Below are positions 1 through 9,179 of a stretch of DNA of 64,000 nucleotides, piece after piece. A program made the position numbers and the translations under genes. How positions within the stretch are numbered: the first letter of the stretch is position 1; the number at the start of each line of letters is the position of its first letter. Below the pieces are notes generated by a model, which did no database searches, was not told where the DNA came from, and saw only the letters and a list, made by a program, of their open reading frames with translations. Source of the stretch: Bacillus rhizoplanae (GTDB taxonomy: Bacteria; Bacillota; Bacilli; Bacillales; Bacillaceae_G); NCBI RefSeq assembly GCF_917563915.1, contig NZ_CAKJTI010000007.1:1-64000 (forward strand), in the 5' to 3' direction.

Positions 1-540
1 ATGGAAAGTAGCCACATGCCAAACGTGATGCCGATGATGGAAAGTAGCCACATGCCAAATGTGATGCCGATGATGGAAAGTAGACACATGCCAAAAATGA
101 TGCCGATGATGGAAAGTAGGCACATGCCAAAAATGATGCCGATGATGGAAAGTAGCCACATGCCAAACGTGATGCCGATGATGGAAAGTAACCACATGCC
201 AAACTTGATGCCGATGATGGAAAGTAGGCACATGCCAAAAGTGATGCCGATGATGGAAAGTAGACACATGCCAAAATTGATGCCGATGATGGAAAGTAGC
301 CACATGCCAAACATGATGCCGATGATGGAAAGTAGCCACATGCCAAACATGATGCCGATGATGGAAAGTAGCCACATGCCAAATGTGATGCCGATGATGG
401 AAAGTAATCAAATGCCAAATATGATGCCAATGATGGAAAGTAATCAAATGCCAAATATGATGCCGATGATGGAAAGTAATCAAATGCCAAGTATGATGCC
501 GATGATGGAAAATAATCAAATGCCACCATTTGCACCAATG
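1..540 (+). repeat. 36-bp coding tandem repeat in exsA, 14 units plus a degenerate one
   Basis: In-frame 36-bp units each encode 12 residues of pattern ME-S-x-x-MP-x-x-MPM. Variable positions are S/R/N at residue 4, H/Q at 5, N/K/S at 8 and V/M/L at 9. The final unit (505-540) has decayed to MENNQMPPFAPM. Units with Arg-Lys pairs alternate with Ser-Asn units, so charge varies along the array. The array continues to the left window edge, so the total number is unknown. Confidence 0.95.
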
Positions 541-975
541 CCGTATCCATATCAACCATCATACCCACAACAGATGCCATATCAATCACCATATCCACAG
601 CAAATGATGCCAAGACCACATAATCAAATGCCATATCAACAAAACCCATACTACGGCATGCCAGCAATGCAAGGTATGCCGCCAATGCACGGCATGCCAC
701 CATATGATATGCAATACACTTCTATGCCAAATCCAAATGTCGCACCTATAACAATGGATAATAATGCACCGCCAATTGCGCCAATACAAGAGGATTGTGG
801 TTGTGATGATGAACCTAAATTGTATAGCCCGCAGCCAGGTATACCATATTTCCCACGTGAAACTTATCAGCAAAACCCATATATTCCGTATACACCGCAG
901 CCGGGTACAATGTATTATCCACCAAGTCCTCCTTCTATATTTGGTACACTATATCAGGAAGAAGAGGAAAATTAA
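1..975 (+). CDS. exsA: Spore coat/exosporium morphogenetic protein ExsA (SafA-like), C-terminal part
   Basis: Only the C-terminal 324 residues are in the window; the ATG at base 1 is an internal Met of a repeat, not the start. The visible part has fourteen 12-residue repeats of the type MESSHMPNVMPM plus one degenerate unit, then a Pro/Tyr/Gln/Met-rich stretch, a Cys pair in EDCGCDDE (about residues 262-269), and an acidic C-terminus. ExsA of B. cereus and SafA of B. subtilis are LysM-bearing proteins that anchor inner coat layers to the spore surface; the N-terminal LysM domain would lie upstream of the window. The location before bofC-ruvA matches safA in B. subtilis. The family call rests on composition and synteny, since the diagnostic domain is not visible. 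Confidence 0.8.
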   Translation: MESSHMPNVMPMMESSHMPNVMPMMESRHMPKMMPMMESRHMPKMMPMMESSHMPNVMPMMESNHMPNLMPMMESRHMPKVMPMMESRHMPKLMPMMESSHMPNMMPMMESSHMPNMMPMMESSHMPNVMPMMESNQMPNMMPMMESNQMPNMMPMMESNQMPSMMPMMENNQMPPFAPMPYPYQPSYPQQMPYQSPYPQQMMPRPHNQMPYQQNPYYGMPAMQGMPPMHGMPPYDMQYTSMPNPNVAPITMDNNAPPIAPIQEDCGCDDEPKLYSPQPGIPYFPRETYQQNPYIPYTPQPGTMYYPPSPPSIFGTLYQEEEEN

Positions 976-990
976 AAAGAGTGTCAGGGA

Positions 991-1019
991 GCCGTTCTTT
1001 TATAAAGAACGGCTTTTTT
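991..1019 (+). terminator. Rho-independent terminator of exsA
   Basis: A perfect stem GCCGTTCTTT / AAAGAACGGC with a short loop is followed by six T residues, 16 bp after the exsA stop codon. Confidence 0.9.
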
Positions 1020-1061
1020 GTGAAAATCTGTTTGGAAATTCGGAAAAGATTAGATAATATA

Positions 1062-1207
1062 ATAAAGTGAATGGGGGTTTTCTTCATCCCCCACTGATGG
1101 TTAGTTGAACCAATCGGGCTTTTACGGGCAGTTATCCCCCACCTATCTTCTTTGCTTCCCTCTGAATCTTGAGGTGGGGGTCTTACTGCCCGTTAATGCG
1201 GGATAAA
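1062..1207 (-). repeat. bcr1-like repeat, copy 1 (inverted)
   Basis: Read on the minus strand, the element starts TTTATCCCGCATTAACGG, contains the paired GGGCAGTAA and TAACTGCCC arms and the GCCCGATTGGTTCAACTAACC block, and ends CACTTTAT. It is about 146 bp and lies between the exsA terminator and nadE. Size and TTTAT ends agree with what I recall of the bcr1 repeat of the B. cereus group. Confidence 0.8.
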
Positions 1208-1248
1208 ATGAGTACAAATGAATCCTGCTGAGAAAGGAAGTAGCAGAA

Positions 1249-1989
1249 ATGGAACAAAAAACTGAAAAACTTGTTGAGTGGTTACAAACGAAAGTAAAAG
1301 AAGCAAATGTAAAAGGTCTTATTGTTGGAATTAGTGGCGGCATTGACTCTGCTGTTGTAACGCATTTAATTAAACGTGCATGTCCAAATGACTCTTTAGG
1401 CGTTATTATGCCTTGTAAAAGTAACCCGAAAGATCAAGAAGACGCATTAAAAGTTGTAGAAAGTTCTGGAATTGATCATTATATCGTTGATTTAACAGAG
1501 ACACATAAAACATTATTTGGTGCAGTACAAGAGCAACTGAAGTCAAATGGAAAATGGGATGAAGAACGTGCAACATTAGGTGATGCAAATACACGTGCTC
1601 GTCTTCGTATGACAACATTATATGCTGTTGCAAACAACTTTGGATACCTTGTTGTTGGAACAGATAATGCGGCAGAATGGCATACTGGATATTTCACAAA
1701 GTATGGCGATGGCGGCGTAGATTTAGTGCCTCTTGTTCATTTCACAAAAGGTGAAGTACGAGAAATGGCAAAAGTATTAGGTGTACCAGATGAAGTTATA
1801 CATAAAGCGCCAAGCGCAGGTCTTTGGGAAGGTCAAACAGACGAAAATGAAATGGGTACAACATATAACATGATTGACAAGTATTTGAAAGGTGAAGAGG
1901 TTCCTGAAAAGGATCGCCTTATCATTGAGCGTCTTCATGCCCGCTCGGAGCATAAACGTCGTTTAGCAGCAGCACCTCCAAACTTTTAA
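1249..1989 (+). CDS. nadE: NH3-dependent NAD(+) synthetase, short form
   Basis: The 246-residue protein has the adenine-nucleotide alpha-hydrolase P-loop GISGGIDS (about residues 27-34), which binds ATP to adenylate nicotinic acid adenine dinucleotide before amidation by ammonia. Further family blocks are TDNAAEWHTGYFTKYGDGG and PSAGLWEGQTDE, the latter near the substrate-binding C-terminal loop. There is no glutaminase domain, so it should use free ammonia. The start follows GAAAGGAAG with suitable spacing. It is shorter than the roughly 272-residue NadE of B. subtilis. Neighbours are spore genes, but nothing in the sequence ties it to sporulation. A metabolic role in NAD synthesis is the conservative call. 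Confidence 0.85.
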   Translation: MEQKTEKLVEWLQTKVKEANVKGLIVGISGGIDSAVVTHLIKRACPNDSLGVIMPCKSNPKDQEDALKVVESSGIDHYIVDLTETHKTLFGAVQEQLKSNGKWDEERATLGDANTRARLRMTTLYAVANNFGYLVVGTDNAAEWHTGYFTKYGDGGVDLVPLVHFTKGEVREMAKVLGVPDEVIHKAPSAGLWEGQTDENEMGTTYNMIDKYLKGEEVPEKDRLIIERLHARSEHKRRLAAAPPNF

Positions 1990-2006
1990 GTAAAATACTG
2001 ACAGTG

Positions 2007-2084
2007 TAAAAACCCCCTTTGCGACTCATGATAAGAAGGAGCTTTTCGAAAGAAAAGTTCATCCTAACAGAGGGGGTTTTCATA
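2007..2084 (+). promoter_or_regulatory. Hairpin masking the yhcN ribosome binding site, with possible forespore promoter
   Basis: AAAACCCCCTTT (2009-2020) can pair with AGAGGGGGTTTT (2069-2080), burying the GAGGGGG Shine-Dalgarno sequence of the downstream TTG start. A second stem (GGAGCTTTTC / GAAAAGTTCATCC) extends the fold inside. CATGATA at 2027-2033 fits a sigma-G -10 box (CATNHTA) with GTGTA 18 bp upstream as a weaker -35. A transcript from that promoter would begin after the left arm and leave the Shine-Dalgarno free. The hairpin is seen directly; its regulatory role is inference. Confidence 0.45.
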
Positions 2085-2792
2085 TTGAACAAACAAATTA
2101 AACTTATTGCCGCTTCTTTGTTAGTTACCAGTGCTTTAGCTGCATGTGGTACGACTACAAATAAAAGTGCGATGGACCGTAATGCAACTTATAATTATCA
2201 GCGTACATCGTACGATAATACCTATCCGTATAACAATAATGTAACTCGTACAGATCGTACCACAGATTATGTCACATACCGTAACAATGCAAAAACAGAC
2301 CAGTATGGAAATGTAAAATATTCCAATATTAACCAAAACATTCATGATCGTCGTGATAACGTCGGGTACAATTATTACCGTGATGTAAATTATCACGGTC
2401 AAATAGCGAATCCATATCCAACTCGTAATGTGACGATGAACAACGCGCCTGCTAACGCTGATTCCAAAACAGCTGAAGCTGTTACCAATCGTGTAAAGGG
2501 TATGCCTAACGTGGAACGTGTTTCTACTGTTGTGCGTGGTAATGATGTTGTCATTGCAGTAAAATCTCGCAGTGGGACAGATGAAAAAGCATTAACAGAT
2601 GACATTCGTAAAGCTGTTGCGCCGCTTGTTAACAATCGAAATGTCTATGTAACGGCAAAAGAAGATATGTTTACTCGTGTTGACACGTTGAGCACAAGTC
2701 TTCGAAATGGGACAGTTACAAACAATTTAAATCGTGACGTAACGCAGCTGTTCCAAGACCTTCGTGCAAATGTAAATAATGTGGTGCGATAA
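2085..2792 (+). CDS. YhcN/YlaJ-family sporulation lipoprotein
   Basis: Start is TTG at 2085, chosen because GAGGGGG precedes it and because the protein then begins with a lipoprotein signal peptide: basic N-terminus, hydrophobic core, and lipobox ALAAC with the lipidated Cys at about residue 19. The mature part opens with a Tyr/Asn/Arg-rich stretch (to about residue 130), followed by a YhcN/YlaJ-type domain (TAEAVTNRVKGMPNVERVSTVVRGNDVVIAVK). YhcN-family lipoproteins occur in spore membranes and help germination or outgrowth. Length is 235 residues. It lies in the place of coxA/yrbB, another member of the same family, near safA in B. subtilis. A strong terminator follows. Confidence 0.8.
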   Translation: MNKQIKLIAASLLVTSALAACGTTTNKSAMDRNATYNYQRTSYDNTYPYNNNVTRTDRTTDYVTYRNNAKTDQYGNVKYSNINQNIHDRRDNVGYNYYRDVNYHGQIANPYPTRNVTMNNAPANADSKTAEAVTNRVKGMPNVERVSTVVRGNDVVIAVKSRSGTDEKALTDDIRKAVAPLVNNRNVYVTAKEDMFTRVDTLSTSLRNGTVTNNLNRDVTQLFQDLRANVNNVVR

Positions 2793-2794
2793 TG

Positions 2795-2827
2795 AAAAGG
2801 GGAAAGGGCTAGCCCTTTCCCCTTTTT
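2795..2827 (+). terminator. Terminator after the YhcN-type gene
   Basis: An almost perfect palindrome of AAAAGGGGAAAGGGCT and its complement is followed by a T run directly after the stop codon. Confidence 0.9.
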
Positions 2828-2876
2828 ACATATGAAATATGAATATGTCACAGTGGGAGCTTAAATATAAGAACAC

Positions 2877-3071
2877 GTGATTTTGACCTTTTTTCTGTAT
2901 GTTATAGTAAAAGCGGAAAAGGATATTCCAGTTGGTCGATATAAAGTAACTGGAAATAGCAATTTCGTTATGCGTAGCACCGGTGGTGGAAATATTGGCG
3001 TAGATAGCTATGTATTCCAAGCCAACGATGGCAATGTAATTCATTTTCTTCTTGCTTTCTTACATGATTAA
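2877..3071 (+). pseudogene. Decayed fragment of a secreted beta-rich domain protein
   Basis: The readable stretch contains KDIPVGRYKVTGNSNF followed by a Gly-rich segment and GVDSYVFQAND. The pattern D-I-x-x-G-R-Y-x-V-T-G-x-x-N-F resembles small repeated extracytoplasmic domains in B. cereus group proteins. There is no ribosome binding site at the ATG and the reading frame runs into unrelated sequence and the promoter of a downstream RNA unit. I take it as the remains of a larger gene; a functional 64-residue peptide is less likely. Confidence 0.35.
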
Positions 3072-3080
3072 TGTTATATT
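3052..3080 (+). promoter_or_regulatory. Sigma-A-type promoter of an unassigned RNA unit
   Basis: TTGCTT and TATATT are separated by exactly 17 bp. The predicted start is near 3086. No open reading frame with a ribosome binding site follows before the terminator. Confidence 0.55.
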
Positions 3081-3085
3081 AACAA

Positions 3086-3204
3086 AGCGATGAGCTAATT
3101 TACGTAAGACGAGAGATATGCTTAAGTGCTAAACACGCGGATGTGGCCGCCTGGTCTCTCGCCGTAAAACGCATCAAGACGCCTGCATGACAGGCGTCTT
3201 TCTT
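3086..3204 (+). ncRNA. Candidate structured small RNA
   Basis: Downstream of a 17-bp-spaced promoter, CGAGAGA (about 3110-3116) can pair with TCTCTCG (about 3155-3161), enclosing a smaller GCGG/CCGC hairpin. A terminator hairpin, AGACGCCTG / CAGGCGTCT followed by T-rich sequence, closes the unit at about 3177-3204. Total length would be about 115-120 nt. It does not match the riboswitch cores I know (T-box, SAM, purine, lysine, preQ1, c-di-GMP). With no gene directly behind the terminator, a trans-acting RNA or an orphaned leader are both possible. Confidence 0.4.
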
Positions 3205-3218
3205 ATTATATAGAAACC

Positions 3219-3256
3219 TAGCGGAGTAGGATGAAGATCCTATTCCGCTTTTTTGT
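3219..3256 (+). terminator. Second terminator hairpin
   Basis: AGCGGAGTAGGA pairs with TCCTATTCCGCT across a short loop and is followed by six T residues. It lies only 20 bp after the preceding terminator and directly abuts a bcr1-like repeat. Confidence 0.75.
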
Positions 3257-3258
3257 TG

Positions 3259-3414
3259 TTTATCCCGCATTAACGGGCAGTAAGACCCCCACCTCAAGAT
3301 TCAAAAAGAAACGAGGAAAATAGGTGGGGGATAACTGCTGGCATGCGCCCGATTGGTTCAACTAACCATCAGTGGGGGATGAAGACCCCCCCACTGATGG
3401 AAGTTTCACTTTAT
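3259..3414 (+). repeat. bcr1-like repeat, copy 2 (full length)
   Basis: TTTAT marks both ends (3259-3263 and 3410-3414), giving 156 bp. The order is CCCGCATTAACGGGCAGTAAG, an ACCCCCACCTC / GGTGGGGG stem, GCCCGATTGGTTCAACTAACC, and a CCATCAGTGGGGG / CCCCCCACTGATGG stem. The second GGGCAGT partner is altered to ACTGCTGGCATGC, so one of the long-range pairings is weakened in this copy. Confidence 0.85.
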
Positions 3415-3424
3415 TCTAGTCAGT

Positions 3425-3515
3425 TCCGCTTTTCGTATTGTCTAGCTTCGCCTCCTAGCTCCTTCCGCCTAAGAACCTTAGCCTAAGTGGGTTAACAGTC
3501 GGCGCCGCTTTTCTA
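3425..3515. repeat. GC-rich Bacillus repeat (CTAGCT...CCGCTTTTCT type)
   Basis: The stretch contains TTCCGCTTTTC, GTCTAGCTTCGCCTCCTAGC and, at its end, GGCGCCGCTTTTCTA. These are the hallmark pieces of a GC-rich intergenic repeat found in many Bacillaceae. A related stretch is nested in the repeat at 28.2 kb. It is not coding. Confidence 0.5.
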
Positions 3516-3521
3516 GGGGAT

Positions 3522-3567
3522 AAAACTTCTATTTTCGGTCAAACTGTAAATAGAAGTTTTTTATTTT
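3522..3567 (+). terminator. Terminator-like hairpin upstream of bofC
   Basis: AAAACTTCTATTT pairs with AAATAGAAGTTTT around a 13-nt loop, followed by TTATTTT. It would insulate bofC from upstream read-through. Confidence 0.6.
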
Positions 3568-3588
3568 CCCTAAAAGAGGTGACAGCAT

Positions 3589-4119
3589 ATGAAATTCATG
3601 ATCATTGCAATGCAAATCGTGCTAGCTGTGTTTTGTTTTTATCATGAATCGAGTGTAGCATTGGCAGAAAGTTCGGGTAATGCAGTGCAACAAGAACCTC
3701 AAATTACAATCATGTTGCAGCGTACATATTTAGACGGGGAAGTGAGTCAGGAAATCTTCACGGAAAAGGTCGTGAATTTAGAAAAGCTTTTGGAGCAATA
3801 TAAAGAGTGGCAACTTGTTGATCGAGACGATGGGCAAATTGTATTACAAAAGCGCATTGATGATATTTCACCGTTATTAAAAACAAGCGGTTATTTTGGG
3901 GTTTCGAAAGAGGGGATTCTCCAAATTTTTAACGGTGTGCCAGAAACCGATAATGTCATTCATTCCTTCTTTCAAATTGATATGAAAAAGATGGAGAGTT
4001 ATCAGCGTGAACGGTTGAAGCGCGGGATTCGGGTGAAATCAAAAGAGCGATTTGTGGAAGTAATGAAGGATATGGAGCAGTATTCTAGGAGTAATGGAAA
4101 CAGCCGTAGCTTAAAATAG
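3589..4119 (+). CDS. bofC: BofC, forespore regulator of pro-sigma-K processing
   Basis: The 176-residue protein begins with a signal peptide (hydrophobic residues about 2-18, AVFCFYHESSVALAES near the cleavage site), as expected for BofC, which is exported from the forespore into the intermembrane space. There BofC restrains the SpoIVB protease and so times SpoIVFB-dependent sigma-K activation. Core family segments include ITIMLQRTYLDGEVSQE, LVDRDDGQIVLQKRIDDISPLLKTSGYFGVSKEG and FFQIDMKKMESY. The start follows AAGAGGTG at good spacing. Position immediately before ruvA agrees with B. subtilis apart from missing csbX. It is monocistronic between two hairpins. Confidence 0.88.
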   Translation: MKFMIIAMQIVLAVFCFYHESSVALAESSGNAVQQEPQITIMLQRTYLDGEVSQEIFTEKVVNLEKLLEQYKEWQLVDRDDGQIVLQKRIDDISPLLKTSGYFGVSKEGILQIFNGVPETDNVIHSFFQIDMKKMESYQRERLKRGIRVKSKERFVEVMKDMEQYSRSNGNSRSLK

Positions 4120-4140
4120 CTACGGCTGTTTCTTATTTTT
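4097..4140 (+). terminator. Terminator of bofC
   Basis: GAAACAGCCGTAGC pairs with GCTACGGCTGTTTC, followed by T-rich sequence. The left arm overlaps the last bofC codons. Confidence 0.85.
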
Positions 4141-4299
4141 GTTTTTCTAAAATCATTTTGCAATATTAATTTTTTGAAGGTGCTCTGTCAATATGAAAAT
4201 GACAAAATAGAATAGAGAACATTTGTTGGGGGAATCTCGCATTTATATCGTTATTTATGTTAAAATGGAATACATGATTTGAGAGGGAGAGATACAGTT

Positions 4300-4917
4300 T
4301 TGTTTGAATATATTACAGGTTATGTGGAATATGTAGGACCGGAATATATCGTTCTTGACCATAAAGGAATTGGTTATCAAATTTTTACGCCAAATCCGTA
4401 TGTATTCCAAAGAAGTGAACAAGAACTTCGCGTATATACATATCATTATGTAAGAGAAGATATCATGGCCCTTTACGGATTTAAAACGCGTGAAGAGCGT
4501 TTGTTATTTACAAAGCTTTTAGGTGTATCGGGGATTGGACCAAAAGGTGCCCTTGCGATTCTAGCTTCTGGTCAAACAGGGCAGGTTGTGCAGGCGATTG
4601 AACATGAGGATGAAAAATTCTTAGTGAAGTTCCCGGGTGTTGGAAAGAAAACAGCGCGTCAAATGATTTTAGACTTAAAAGGGAAATTGGCAGATGTTGT
4701 GTCGGATGCCTTTGTTGACTTATTTTCAGATGCAGAGCGTTTCGATGAGAAGAAAGGAACATCTGCGGAGCTTGATGAAGCACTGGAAGCACTTAGAGCA
4801 CTTGGATACGCAGAGCGAGAAGTGTCTCGCGTTGTGCCAGAACTATTAAAAGAGTCACTTACGACGGATCAATATATTAAAAAGGCACTTAGTCTTTTAC
4901 TAAATGGTAAGAGGTGA
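4300..4917 (+). CDS. ruvA: Holliday junction branch migration protein RuvA
   Basis: RuvA binds four-way junctions as a tetramer and loads RuvB rings. I start it at TTG 4300 ([12 protein letters not shown]), 205 residues, because GAGGGAGA precedes it; an ATG seven codons upstream has no such site. The N-terminal OB fold spans about residues 1-62, and the two helix-hairpin-helix motifs contain [16 protein letters not shown] and [20 protein letters not shown]. The C-terminal domain III (about 155-205, [22 protein letters not shown]) contacts RuvB. The ruvB start lies 5 bp after the stop, so the pair is translationally linked. Confidence 0.95.
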   Translation: MFEYITGYVEYVGPEYIVLDHKGIGYQIFTPNPYVFQRSEQELRVYTYHYVREDIMALYGFKTREERLLFTKLLGVSGIGPKGALAILASGQTGQVVQAIEHEDEKFLVKFPGVGKKTARQMILDLKGKLADVVSDAFVDLFSDAERFDEKKGTSAELDEALEALRALGYAEREVSRVVPELLKESLTTDQYIKKALSLLLNGKR

Positions 4918-4922
4918 GTAGA

Positions 4923-5924
4923 ATGGACGAACGTCTTGTCTCGGGGGAATCCGCATATGAAGATGTGGACTTAGAATATTCGTTAAGACCACAAACGCTC
5001 CGTCAATATATTGGGCAAGATAAAGCAAAACATAATTTAGAAGTATTTATTGAAGCGGCAAAAATGCGTGAAGAAACGTTAGATCACGTCTTATTGTATG
5101 GACCGCCAGGACTTGGGAAAACGACATTAGCAAATATTATTGCGAATGAAATGGGCGTTAATATTCGTACAACGTCAGGACCGGCAATTGAACGACCAGG
5201 TGATTTAGCAGCGGTATTAACGGCGCTTCAGCCAGGTGATGTTTTATTCATTGATGAAATTCATCGTTTACATCGCTCAATTGAAGAAGTATTATATCCA
5301 GCGATGGAAGATTTCTGTCTTGATATTGTAATTGGAAAAGGTCCGACAGCGCGCTCTGTTCGGCTCGATTTACCTCCGTTTACACTAGTTGGTGCAACGA
5401 CGCGTGCAGGTGCGTTATCCGCACCGCTTCGAGATCGTTTCGGTGTATTGTCTCGTTTAGAATATTACACAGTTAATCAGTTATCAGCCATTGTAGAACG
5501 TACAGCAGAAGTGTTTGAAGTTGAAATTGATTCGTTGGCTGCCTTAGAAATTGCAAGGCGTGCACGAGGTACACCGCGAATTGCGAACCGTTTACTGCGC
5601 CGTGTACGTGATTTTGCGCAGGTGCGCGGTGATGGAACCGTTACGATGGATATTACACAAATGGCACTTGAACTACTGCAAGTAGATAAACTTGGACTAG
5701 ATCATATTGATCATAAATTATTGCTTGGTATTATTGAAAAATTTCGCGGCGGTCCAGTTGGGTTAGAAACAGTCTCAGCAACGATTGGGGAAGAATCTCA
5801 TACAATTGAAGATGTGTATGAGCCGTACTTACTGCAAATTGGCTTCTTGCAAAGAACACCAAGGGGCCGCATTGTTACACCGCTTGCATATGAACATTTC
5901 GGAATGGAGATGCCGCAAGTATGA
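4923..5924 (+). CDS. ruvB: Holliday junction helicase RuvB
   Basis: RuvB is the AAA+ motor for branch migration with RuvA. The 333-residue frame from ATG 4923 has Walker [11 protein letters not shown] (about 61-70), Walker [10 protein letters not shown] (about 110-118), sensor 1 LVGATTRAG, the arginine-finger segment APLRDRFG, and a winged-helix DNA-binding C-terminus ([28 protein letters not shown]). A GTG three codons upstream overlaps the ruvA stop, but the AGAGGTG site is placed for the ATG. The stop overlaps the start of the next small gene. Confidence 0.95.
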   Translation: MDERLVSGESAYEDVDLEYSLRPQTLRQYIGQDKAKHNLEVFIEAAKMREETLDHVLLYGPPGLGKTTLANIIANEMGVNIRTTSGPAIERPGDLAAVLTALQPGDVLFIDEIHRLHRSIEEVLYPAMEDFCLDIVIGKGPTARSVRLDLPPFTLVGATTRAGALSAPLRDRFGVLSRLEYYTVNQLSAIVERTAEVFEVEIDSLAALEIARRARGTPRIANRLLRRVRDFAQVRGDGTVTMDITQMALELLQVDKLGLDHIDHKLLLGIIEKFRGGPVGLETVSATIGEESHTIEDVYEPYLLQIGFLQRTPRGRIVTPLAYEHFGMEMPQV

Positions 5925-6121
5925 TGGATATGTCAAAGCTGCTTATTACGGCTGGTATCCTTTTGGTTGTTGTTGGATTAGCTTGGAAGTTTATAGGGAG
6001 ACTTCCAGGCGATATTTTTGTGAAAAAGGGGAACGTTACCTTTTATTTTCCTATCATTACGTGTATTGTGATAAGTATTGTATTATCTTTTATTATGTAT
6101 GTTATAAATCGATTTAAATAG
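5921..6121 (+). CDS. DUF2905 small membrane protein
   Basis: The 66-residue protein has two transmembrane segments (about residues 6-24 and 42-62) around the conserved [21 protein letters not shown], which is the DUF2905 signature. Function is unknown. It overlaps the ruvB stop by four bases and precedes queA by 18 bp, so it is part of the ruvAB-queA-tgt operon. ATG 5921 and 5924 are both possible starts. Confidence 0.85.
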   Translation: MMDMSKLLITAGILLVVVGLAWKFIGRLPGDIFVKKGNVTFYFPIITCIVISIVLSFIMYVINRFK

Positions 6122-6139
6122 AAATAGGTGAACATAGTT

Positions 6140-8346
<2,207 letters not shown>

Positions 8347-8373
8347 TACATAATAATTAAGGAGGAATAAAAG

Positions 8374-8634
8374 ATGAATCCAGGTATGATGAATATTATC
8401 ATGATCGTTGCGATGTTTGCGATTTTCTACTTCTTATTAATTCGCCCGCAACAAAAGCGTCAAAAAGCAGTAGCACAAATGCAAAGCGAACTGTCAAAAG
8501 GTGATGCAATCGTAACAATTGGCGGCATGCACGGTACAATTGAATCTGTAACTGATACAACAATTGTGATTAAATCTGGTGGTTCACACCTTACATTTGA
8601 TCGCAGTGCGATTCGTGAAATTGTAAAAAGCTAA
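8374..8634 (+). CDS. yajC: Preprotein translocase subunit YajC
   Basis: YajC is a small Sec accessory protein that associates with SecDF. The 86-residue frame has one N-terminal transmembrane helix (about residues 4-22), the hallmark FLLIRPQQKRQK, and a C-terminal cytoplasmic domain with VTIGGMHGTIESV. AAGGAGG precedes the ATG. It ends the ruvAB-queA-tgt operon in front of a terminator; secDF lies 3.3 kb downstream. Confidence 0.93.
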   Translation: MNPGMMNIIMIVAMFAIFYFLLIRPQQKRQKAVAQMQSELSKGDAIVTIGGMHGTIESVTDTTIVIKSGGSHLTFDRSAIREIVKS

Positions 8635-8636
8635 TG

Positions 8637-8680
8637 AAAAAAGCTGTCCCAAAAGTATTACTTTTAGGACAGCTTTTTTT
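8637..8680 (+). terminator. Bidirectional terminator between yajC and yrzE
   Basis: AAAAAAGCTGTCC pairs with GGACAGCTTTTTTT. A- and T-runs on both flanks let it serve the convergent genes on each strand. Confidence 0.9.
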
Positions 8681-9065
8681 AATATGTTGTACGCTTACCA
8701 ATGTTGACTCCGAGTATGCCCCCAATTGTACTTGCTGCAATAATCACAAGTTGATATAGAAGCTGTACCTTTGATAACGCCGATGAAAAGCCTAAATAAT
8801 TTACAAGAAATACGAGAATGGCAAATACGACTCCAGTGGATCCACCGACAAACCATCCTTTTCCTTGTGCTTTTACCCCAGCAACAAATCCAGCGATTAT
8901 TGTCGACACAATTGCGAGGACAAAAAGTGCGATGGATAAAGTTCCTTCATTTATGTTTGTAAACTTCAATAATAAAGCAATGATGATACTTGCTAGGCAA
9001 GCGAAGATAAGTAAGGTAACGATGCCGAATCCAACTGCAATTGATAATTTTTTTGTTCCATCCAT
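8679..9065 (-). CDS. yrzE: TIGR04086/YrzE family membrane protein
   Basis: The 128-residue protein has four hydrophobic helices (roughly residues 9-33, 43-64, 71-92 and 102-122) with Gly-rich turns such as AGFVAGVKAQGKGWFVGGSTG, typical of the YrzE/TIGR04086 family of unknown function. It lies between yajC and the DUF421 gene, as yrzE does in B. subtilis. The minus-strand start is preceded by AGGAGAG. It is transcribed convergently with yajC. Confidence 0.8.
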   Translation of the reverse strand: MDGTKKLSIAVGFGIVTLLIFACLASIIIALLLKFTNINEGTLSIALFVLAIVSTIIAGFVAGVKAQGKGWFVGGSTGVVFAILVFLVNYLGFSSALSKVQLLYQLVIIAASTIGGILGVNIGKRTTY

Positions 9066-9179
9066 AGAGCATCTCTCCTTTCTAATACAAGCATATTTCC
9101 TGTTTTGCTAAGTTAGACTAGTTTCTTTTTGTGCGGGGAAACTAATATGTAGAAATTGCAACGAGAAAGGAAATGAAAG

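Noticed and set aside
1-540. CRISPR-like appearance of regular 36-bp repeats
   Set aside because: The repeats are contiguous without spacers and encode an in-frame protein repeat. No cas gene is present.
2000-2090. IS605 right end upstream of the YhcN-type gene
   Set aside because: It shares GTTTTCATATTGAAC with the derivative at 46.4 kb and also has a C-run/G-run stem, but lacks the CAACTCCACT-GTGT block and any left end. A 15-base match in AT-rich DNA is not enough.
8818-9111. 97-residue plus-strand frame across yrzE
   Set aside because: It is antisense to the membrane protein gene yrzE and lacks a ribosome binding site.
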